From Macrolepiota albuminosa (taxonomy: Eukaryota > Basidiomycota > Agaricomycetes > Agaricales > Agaricaceae), in contig JAMWFC010000049.1 in the NCBI GenBank assembly GCA_027475525.1, positions 1,861,297 through 1,925,296 of the forward strand: a stretch of DNA of 64,000 nucleotides, given 5' to 3'. The stretch's first letter is position 1. Each line of letters starts with the position of its first letter. Made by a program: the position numbers and the translations under genes. Below, in pieces: positions 56,109-64,000 of this stretch. The notes under the pieces were generated by a model. That model was given only the letters and a program-made list of their open reading frames with translations. It searched no databases and was not told where the DNA came from.

Positions 56109-57545
56109 TTAAAAGTGTTTATCATGATACATAAGCAAATTGGCTTTATGTGCGCGCACTGATACGCTGCACTTGTTACTGCCTATGCCACCTAGACCAT
56201 AGGGGAACAGCCAAGGAAACATTTGCAGATACAAATCCAGATCGCCGAATGTATTCTTGGGGTATGTAGAATGACCAATACGCAGAGCCTTTCCATTAGA
56301 CATCCAATGTTGCATTGCAAGGCCTTTAAGTTCATCCGTAGTCTTGGCTGATAAAGCATCACCAGTGAGGCCGTGGACAACAAAGGGGCAATCACCCACG
56401 TTGACACCAGACTTCTTATTATCTTCATGTACCAGTGGATCTATCGTACCAGCCTTGTCAGCGCTTTGGCGATGAACAATGGATACAGGAGGAACATCTT
56501 CAGGATATCCCTCTAAGTTGCTGTACGATATTTCCAGATTGCTATATGAAGAATGGTTAAGTTTGAGCCATTCTAACGCATGCTGAACATTCCGTCTTCT
56601 CACGAGCAGAGGTAGCCTCTGTAACTCCTTAGCAGATGGCTTGCAAGGACCAGAAAATAAAATTGCGATCACATCATCGAGGTCGGTTACAGGAGGTGGA
56701 AGGACTTGATATACCTTCTGAATAGGTGACTCAAAAGCAATAAGATGCGCCTTCATCTTGCTCAGACTGGAGGCTGAAACATGAGCATAACACAAGGACT
56801 TTCTTACCCTAGCAACTAATATCTGTTCGATCCAATTAAGGTGTTTTAACATGTCAGGTATAGGGCCAATCCAAAAACCATTGGCTAGCACGTTTTTTGG
56901 AACGAGCCCATTGAACAGTTGCTGTCTGCATGGTCGACAAACGTGTTTACATGAGTGATCAATTACTGGTCCTCTCAGCTCCCTGATACGATCCGTATCG
57001 GACAATCATTCTATTCTGGTGACTCCTGGAACGCAGAGTACGTCTAGATAACCTTTCACACTCTTGAGAGTATTCATATCGGCTACAGGATGTAGGAGAC
57101 CACATACCGCACAGCCTGCTTCCTCCACATATCTATGTCCTGTACCAGAACTAAAATTTCCTACGACATCCATGGTTCGCGTTTTACTAAGAGGATGTGG
57201 CAGAAATACCACGCTTTCATCTGGATCTGGATATTCTTGTTCAAGAGGTACGGCGATGCCTTGTTCAATGCACGTTGATTTACGGATATGTCTACGGGTA
57301 CCGTGACAACAAGGATATGATTGGCTCTGTTTACGTGTGCGATGGGTGATTGCCCGCCTTGCTGCGTCTTTGGTTCGTTTATCTGGTTCAGCCCATAATA
57401 CCGTAGTGTTGATGACACACAATGGGCAACTGTGACCATCGAACTTTGAGGACAATTCTTCCTTCAATATAGAAGTACTCATACTGATGCCGTGCATGCG
57501 GGCAACCAGACAGATATTTTTTATAGACAAGTGGTCGACTATCTC
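56109..57545 (-). pseudogene. DUF6570-like region of the Helitron protein
   Basis: Two blocks in one frame split by a TGA at 57006 (GVTRIE-stop-LSDTDRIREL). The first has HGISMSTSILKEELSSKFDG, CPLCVIN and a later CAVCGLLHP. The second has CKHVCRPCRQQLFNGLVPKN, VLANGFWIGPIPDMLKHLNW, PPPVTDLDDVIAILFSGPCK and the characteristic YLQMFPWLFPYGLGGIGSNK. This Cys-rich region precedes Rep in agaric Helitrons and is thought to be a DNA-binding or structural part; its role is unproven. Confidence 0.82.
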
Positions 57546-58415
57546 TCATACAGGTATTTGCACGTGCACCAAGCCTTTTGTCACGGGATATGACGCAAGA
57601 CCGCTGGCATCTACATGATCAACATATTTGAACACCTGTCCTACCAGGACGTGCTCATGACCGGCAGACACATGCGGACTAACTGCCTCTACAGGAAATG
57701 AATAAGACTTGGCGCCACCAAAGTGAATAACGCGACGCGGGGTGTCTTTCTTCGAGTAGTGCAGTGTACGAACACGGGGTTGTAAGCCTAACGATGGACA
57801 TAATACATTATACGCGTAGGGATGACGCATGCGCTCCATAGTAAGAATAACGTGTTTGATTGTGAGTACATAAACAAGGGACGGCCAGCCGTCAGGAAGG
57901 TCAACATCCTCTTTGATTAAATGTACTATTACTGCAGCATTACACGGGCCGTATTTTACAGCAAATCGAAATATACCGGTGCCAGACACGCAGTCCCTCA
58001 GGGAAACAGCGAAATTGTGCCGTAAGATGTGTCCTCTGGTTGACAGAACTCGTAAAGCAGGACACATTCTTGCAGTGTGCATACCAGTCCAAAACCGGCA
58101 AACATGTACCCAAGAGTATAGCAAATTGTATATGTTGATGTAACTATGAGGAGACCGTTGAATGTACACTCGTTCATCTGGATAAATAAACCGTTGTTTA
58201 ATTGACACAATGTATAGATCGATACGCAAACACCGTGAAAGGCATCTGAATACGTATAGCCGTGAACACATGTAACGTAACAGGGCATCGTAAGAGTAGT
58301 GCTGGTTTACCGCAGCATAATCACATCGGATGATATGGTGGGTGCGTAAACCTTTGAGAGGTGCAGAGCCACCATTAGCAAGTCGCATGCATGATACATC
58401 GCGTTCCGAATGCAT
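57546..58415 (-). pseudogene. N-terminal in-frame extension of the Helitron protein
   Basis: An in-frame 289-codon block upstream of the DUF6570-like region, from which it is separated by a TGA (QIPV-stop-EIVDHLSIKN). The second half looks protein-like (RRVIHFGGAKSYSFPVEAVS, HVLVGQVFKYVDHVDASGLA). The first half is Cys/Tyr/Arg-rich and may be non-coding or intronic. No domain recognised; the true start could be nearer 57950. Confidence 0.45.
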
Positions 58416-59630
58416 GCAAGTTGCATTTGAAATATTGTGTACCGCGTAGAGTGGTTCAACAGTCTTTTCATCGGTTAAAAAGTGTCTAATCGCATTCAGT
58501 TAAGTGGGTATATGAAACATCAAAGTACAGGATATAACTGACCTGATATTATATGCAGTTGCATATATAACAAGGGCGTATAAACCGCACACGATGAGCA
58601 GATAGACTCTAGCCCATCACATGACAAAAAAAGTGGTGAAGCGCATACCAATAATCATTGAAGCGTAGGAGGTTAGTATTTGTTACATAAGCGTCAGTAT
58701 AGACGACCCTTCGGTAAGACCCATTATTAAGGGTTACATAAGCATACGGATAGATGACCGGTAAATATTCAGCCCACATGGCATTTAAGGTTTACGATGT
58801 TACATAGTGTTATATACCTACACAAAAAGACTGATTATGGAAATATCAACAGACATACGCCAGTGTACACTGCAAAACAATATATTTAACACCTATATAA
58901 TACAATGATAAGGTTGAGTATATCAAATATACATAATACCAACGCTGAGCCAACAATATAGCAACGAGGAGAGATAAGTCAGCAGGAAATTTAAAGGCAC
59001 ATGTACGTTGTGTTTAAGCTAGGATACGTCCACCTAATTACCATATACTTAACTACCAGGCTTATGTAGTGAACATGCTTATCTATACATATAACAATAA
59101 TAAATATATTAGTGCGACATTAAACGGGTAAGCTACAACAGCTCATATGTCAGTTTACACTATTCGAGGGTTGAGGGGACAATTATATTACTTTGTAGGT
59201 GCAATGCAGCAACGTAATATCGGACAAGACAAATACTTATATATTAATATATTATACACACATACATATTATATACTATGCCCTACGGCACAGTCAACAG
59301 GTCACAAGGGGCACATCACTTTTACAATAGCCAAGGCCTGCTGGTTCAGTATCCTGCGACAAAAGAGTGACAAACCTCAAATTGTCGCTGAGAAGGGACT
59401 CAATATTTTCTGCATATGCATATTTTTCTTCAGGTGAACCTCGTATATCTCACAATACAGAGTTCAGGATACATCACAACACATAATTCAGGAACAGCAA
59501 GATTTTACACGTGATAGGGCTATAATAGTTACTACATCAGGAATATTACGGTTTCAGGGGTCGGAAGATGCAATTCTAGGACGGACTACAATGGTTAAAT
59601 GAGTAAGCACATGATAATACGGATGTGTTA
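58416..59630. other. A+T-rich non-coding DNA upstream of the Helitron frame
   Basis: No gene is seen. Two copies of a TTACATAAGC motif (near 58684 and 58734) resemble motifs at 50.2-50.5 kb on the other side of the Helitron. The Helitron 5' end (TC) should lie here or further right. Confidence 0.4.
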
Positions 59631-62600
59631 CTACAATAAATACGTACCTTGGCGACGAGTGTGTTCCGAAGCAGTCGAAGACGGACGACCTCGTTTGCGG
59701 ATATTTCGATCAGATACTGTAGTCAAACGACGATCAGCTGGCGAAACAGTTTCCTCTGTCGAGGGTTTGTGGCCCGAATGCTGATGCGAATACGGTTCAT
59801 CTACAGTGTCATTAAGAGGCTCGAAGTCATCATCAAAATCGTCTCCATCGCTGTATACAAGGGTTTTGTAAACGTCATCGTCCTTAGGATTGTTCCAATC
59901 TAGGCGAGGTGATATGTGCGATAGAGAGTACCCGAGTTCAGATGCCGTTTCCTTATCACCATAAACCAAACCGTCGAGATAAGGACAATCTATTATATAT
60001 AACTGAATAAACCAGTAATAAGAGAATAATGACAACCCTGTAGCGCACCGTATGCATCACAAGTAGACTTCTCTACAGTGTATGATGGGCCGTTCCAATA
60101 AAACGATCGGTCAGAAGAACTGGCTGTCATGGTTTTGAAATAATCCCATGCAGGCCCGCCGCGTATACATTTGCAAACTGCCGTCCGAACCGAAGAGGTA
60201 CCCAGCCCTTCAACCTCGCCTTGTATTCCCGACGCACGAGCGGCTCTCTTAAGTAGAACAAGCATATGAGCATGACGAGCCAAAAACACAGAGTAAATGG
60301 TCTGGAACACGTTGTAACTGTTTAAAGAATCACCAGGCCTGTGAAAGGTATGACGAAGGAAGTACCAGTACACAATTTTGTGGGCTCTCGAGCGGTTTTT
60401 GATAGACAACTCAAAGGCGCGAACATCTGTATTAAACGGGTAGTTCCAATTTATAAGAGCACTGTGCAATTCAAAATAATTGCACATCAAGAAAATAGAC
60501 AGTGCGCCTTCCCAGGTATCCCAATCCAGCACGTGCTGATACTCCCGGTCTACAAGAAATTAAATATTTTAAGAAATAAGTAATTAAATTAAATTGACTA
60601 AAAATTAGAAAGCAACATTGTGATGCTTACCTAGGTTGCCCTCAAAAAGTTTCTTTGTATACCGGTAGTAATGCGCAAGCATGCGGACCAGTATAGAATG
60701 AGAAGCCGTTCCATGATCAGCGTTTGCGAGGGTTTGACTACCCACGAAATGATGATATATCCCAATAACGGAATCAGCGAGAGTGGTCGCGAGATAATAA
60801 TGACCTCCAATACATATGGAAGGAACCGGTGTCACGACACAAAGTGGCACGTTAGGGCGCACGATACTACGGGATCAGTCATATATTATATACAGCAACA
60901 TAAGGGCACCACTCACAAAACATCACCAGGTTCCAATACAACCACTTCGGTATCCCACAAGTCAGCGTTCGCCTCATACATTACGTATTTCTCCATAAAA
61001 ATAGAGACGGTAGCGAAATCCTCGAAAGACCTGGACTTCGGTCGTGCAATATACAGTAACTTGAAGCCCGTTTCCACCTGTAAGAAAGTACCATACCCGT
61101 TAGAACCAATGTGCCAGTAATGGTGGGCAGATCTGGTCGATGCTATTGCCCACCGCATGTCAGATATCGGATAATTGTCGGAGGAGTTGCAATACGAGTA
61201 TTGCCCGTTTACTTGCGACCATGCAAACCAATCACCTGACACGGACAAGACAGGAAATGGATCTCGTACTGCAGGCATATCAAGAGCGCTCAGAGCCCAC
61301 GGTTCCGCAGACAAAACAGCAGCAAACACGTCAATCAGGGAACCTCTATACGTATGTTGAGTATCTAGCGATGTGAAATCTATCATATGTAAGTATATGT
61401 AATGAAATGCAGGAACACACAAACAGGTGTACCGTGAATAGTGGTAACACTGTATATGTTGCAGACGGATGCCAGTGTTGCACCGGTAAATCCGTTGTCT
61501 ACATGGTCGACGCCTTTGATCAATACGGCAGCATGGTCGGTCAGATATTTAGATATGCTGGTATTAGTGGGGTCCATCAATTCATCCATAGAAGCAATCT
61601 TGACAAACGTCGGTCTAGTCAACCCCCTAACAACCGAGTCATGAAGTGAGTAAAACCATTGTAAATCCTCTTTTAACTGTAGGGTGTCCAGCAGCAGTTA
61701 TGGAAACAGATTACAGTACTTACGTGGAACTTGGGAGTAAACCAATATGCGCGGTTCATCCCATGAATTTCATACTCAACAGGACGTTCACCAGTCACGA
61801 ATACAACGTCATCGGATACATCGACATCAGACTCATCGAACTCTAAGTCCTGAAGTCATACGTCATACAGTGAAATAACATAGTAATCATATTCAATGGG
61901 TTACGTACAGTAACGTCGAGAGTCAAATCAATGAGGACACAAGGAACGCGTTTGGTAGGCCAAGTCCTGTCAATACCGTCACCATGCGTACCTTCGACGG
62001 TTTTGGCAGTCTTGCATGCTCGTCTTTTCCTTTTGGGAGAAGGAATAGACGGCCGATTACTTGGTTTATCAGATCTTTGCAACCGCATTTCCGATACGTT
62101 ACTTTTGGGAACCGAAACCGCAGTTTCTTCATCCGATGGAGGATTAAGGTTGTCGGAGGATAACGGATTGATGTCAGGGATATTGAGTACGGTTTGCTCA
62201 TCATTGATATCATCACCTCTACCAAGTGAATATCTTCTATCAATATAGACATTGGTGGGCCCATCAGAAGGAGAATCATCCTGATCGTTTAAAGAATATG
62301 GAGGAGGAGACATGAAAGACAGACGTCTGTCTGCCGCATCACACCCACCAGGTTGTCCAGTTTCATTCGTTGACTTGCTCAGATTTTTACTGCCAGCATG
62401 GACATCGTCGTTGAACAGATCGTCGGTAGTATCTTGTAAAGGTGACATATGTGTCCTATGAGTATCGCAAGAATCGTCATCATCGATAGGTTGACGATAC
62501 AGATTGCTACCAGCAGATTGAGAAGGATACACAGTTTTATCACGAAGCCCATCGTTGTCGAACTCATTATCATTCGTAATTCCAGATGAACAGGAATTGT

Positions 62601-63935
62601 TGAGCACAGTGATGTCGGTACCGTAGGCGCTTCCGGATGGTGAGGGCAGGGGTAAAGAATTGTCAGGAAAAGGCAAAACATCGGAATATACCACCATATT
62701 GAGCGCATCAATTACATCGGTTTGCAAAGATAGGATAGCAGGGACGCTCGAAGACCTGTTCACGAGGTTCAGCCAATGAGGCGCGGCATCCCTCACAACC
62801 CCCTCCAGATGTTGAAACGCGGATCTGAGTTCCTGTAGGAGGTTCCCCCCCAGAGCTGCAGAAAACAACACCTTCCACAACGCCTGATCCGCTTCCACTA
62901 CAGCAGTAGGTCGTTCTAGCCCTCCTATGTGATTCCATAACTAACACATTAACGATACATTTAACTATCAATATGGCATGCAAAAGAACAATCACACCTT
63001 AAACACTGTATCCTTTGTGCCAACTTTGTTATACTCGCGAGGATTGAGTAACATGAGAGGCAATATGGCCAACGCAATATACAAAGAATTATGAAGAACA
63101 GTTGTGCGACCTTGAGGAGCTGAACCATGAACTTGGCAAATATGCACGAGCCCAGATTGGTCATTCTCTGATCTGCGGTATCAAACTCTAAAACGTAAAT
63201 AACAACTAAACCGAATGGTATCGTACCTGGAAACTATCATACTCTCGATGGACTCGATGTCCGTAGGCAGAAATAAATTTCCCTTATACAAGCACCAATA
63301 TTTTCAGCATTAACAATACACATACAATATAAATATCAACGTACCTTAAGAAGACATCCCAAATGCAGGGCCGCAGAGGTCAAGTTGATGAGTGTAGTGA
63401 CAACATTTTTTTTGCCAATGTGCCGAGCGAGACTTGAGTACAAACAAATCAAGGGTCCACCTTCCAACAAATAATACGTGGAAGAGTCAAATTGTTTATC
63501 TCTACAAGCCTTGGATCGAAGTGCACGTATATGAGAGTTTAGGGCGTTCTGGGATCTCTCCAGTAGAGCAGGAATATTATTAAGGCTTCCCATAGGCTAG
63601 GTAATACATAAAATATCGTACTTGACCAATTGATAAAAGGCAATAGAAACAATGACACGTACTGCTTTGTAGTTGTCAACTATGGGACCAGATGAAGAGG
63701 GTCTCCGAATAGCCCCCCCATTCATCATCTCAAATACGTCCACAACACGATAGGCCATGAGAATCTGAAATCGAGCATCTATCAGGTTCTTTTCAGCTAT
63801 CGTGGGCACATCATCTCCCACTATAAGAGCGCGAAACAGAGAATACTGATCATCCTTGCAGGCAGGAGAAAATGTAGCTTCCTCTGTAATTATATGGCTA
63901 GATGAGGGAAAGTCACAGGCATATAAAGAAAATAT
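59631..63935 (-). CDS. JmjC-like domain protein, multi-exon, 5' end possibly beyond window
   Basis: At least nine exons fit on the minus strand, among them about 63596-63345, 62924-61909, 61849-61724, about 61627-61433, 61379-60917, 60866-60631, 60549-60037 and 59989-59631, with short GT-AG introns. The middle exons match an agaric JmjC-like family: EPWALSALDMPAVRDPFPVL, MRWAIASTRSAHHYWHIGSN, GYGTFLQVETGFKLLYIARP, LWDTEVVVLEPGDV, then VRPNVPLCVVTPVPSICIGG-HYY. JmjC enzymes use Fe(II) and 2-oxoglutarate. The usual His-x-Asp is His-Ile-Gly here (WHIGSN), while the distal His in GGHYY remains, so catalysis is doubtful. The large exon is acidic/Ser-rich with a basic signal PSPKRKRRACKTAKT, suggesting a nuclear protein; the last exon ends RKRGRPSSTASEHTRRQG, an AT-hook-like GRP. 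Substrate unknown. Confidence 0.62.
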
Positions 63936-64000
63936 CAGAAAGTACGTGTGTGTGTGGAGGGGGCAGGAGGGAGTACAAGATGGAGGTTTGGAGGTGTTAA

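Larger units (their letters stand above)
50772..58415 (-). mobile_element. Helitron (coding core), termini unresolved
   Basis: All coding blocks from 58415 to 50772 are in one minus-strand frame of about 2,550 codons, interrupted by just five stops (57546, 57006, 56109, 54090, 51729). The order is an N-terminal region, DUF6570-like region, HUH Rep nuclease, Pif1 helicase, cysteine-peptidase-like domain, the layout of agaric autonomous Helitrons. Helitrons move by rolling-circle replication using Rep and helicase. Every stop is one C-to-T step from a sense codon (CGA in four, CAA in one). No frameshift is seen in 7.6 kb. Confidence 0.9.

Noticed and set aside
54090..57548. Programmed stop-codon readthrough or RNA recoding in the Helitron
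   Set aside because: Five different stops of two types occur, and other elements show the same C-to-T pattern; mutation is simpler. Kept only as an alternative to test.
1..64000. CRISPR arrays, bacterial insertion sequences, operons, riboswitches, rRNA
   Set aside because: None seen; the gene structure is eukaryotic throughout.

Overview
This is a window of nuclear DNA from a filamentous fungus, most likely an Agaricomycete (mushroom-forming basidiomycete). Reasons: host genes carry many 35-60 bp GT-AG introns; the F-box, C2H2 and JmjC-like proteins are of types common in that class; and the repeats are chromodomain-type Ty3/gypsy elements, a non-LTR retrotransposon with RNase H, and a Rep/Pif1 Helitron. 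It is not bacterial: no operons, CRISPR arrays or insertion sequences are visible.

Layout. 1-3.0 kb: wreckage of LTR retrotransposons, including two pol 3' ends facing tail to tail. 3.8 kb: an intron-containing tRNA-Gly gene. 4.3-13.7 kb: a divergent pair of host genes, CTK3 (CTD-kinase gamma subunit, minus) and GCN1 (plus). Both are damaged; GCN1 has several internal deletions and its 3' end is cut off by a gag-bearing element. 13.7-26.5 kb: an old gypsy gag split by a younger gypsy element (14587-25854, TSD GGAAG). The younger element carries an extra, spliced, antisense gene between pol and its 3' LTR, and has two tandem protease domains. 26.9-29.2 kb: pieces of a third gypsy family. 29.4-31.0 kb: an F-box gene. 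32.2-37.8 kb: a LINE-type element ending in a 28-base poly-A tail. 38.8-44.7 kb: a nearly full-length gypsy element inserted in a TRIP4/RQT4-like zinc-finger gene. 46.7 kb: a second intron-containing tRNA gene, probably Ala. 47.1-48.0 kb: a C2H2 zinc-finger gene. 48.5-49.3 kb: a solo LTR of the 14.6-25.9 kb family with TSD AGTGT. From 49.3 kb to the end the DNA is visibly A+T-richer and holds a 7.6 kb Helitron reading frame (DUF6570-like, HUH Rep, Pif1 helicase, cysteine-peptidase-like tail) and a multi-exon JmjC-like gene that runs off the right edge.

How it fits together. The window is a transposon sink. The mobile elements are broken mostly by nonsense codons explained by single C-to-T changes, typically CGA to TGA, while long frames otherwise stay open. 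The host genes are broken by small deletions and frameshifts instead. That contrast suggests cytosine methylation and deamination (or a RIP-like process) acting on repeats. The most unusual points are the antisense spliced cargo gene, the duplicated retropepsin whose second copy reads NSGA, and the single Helitron frame interrupted only by C-to-T-type stops. One assembly gap (100 N, 25305-25404) lies inside an LTR.
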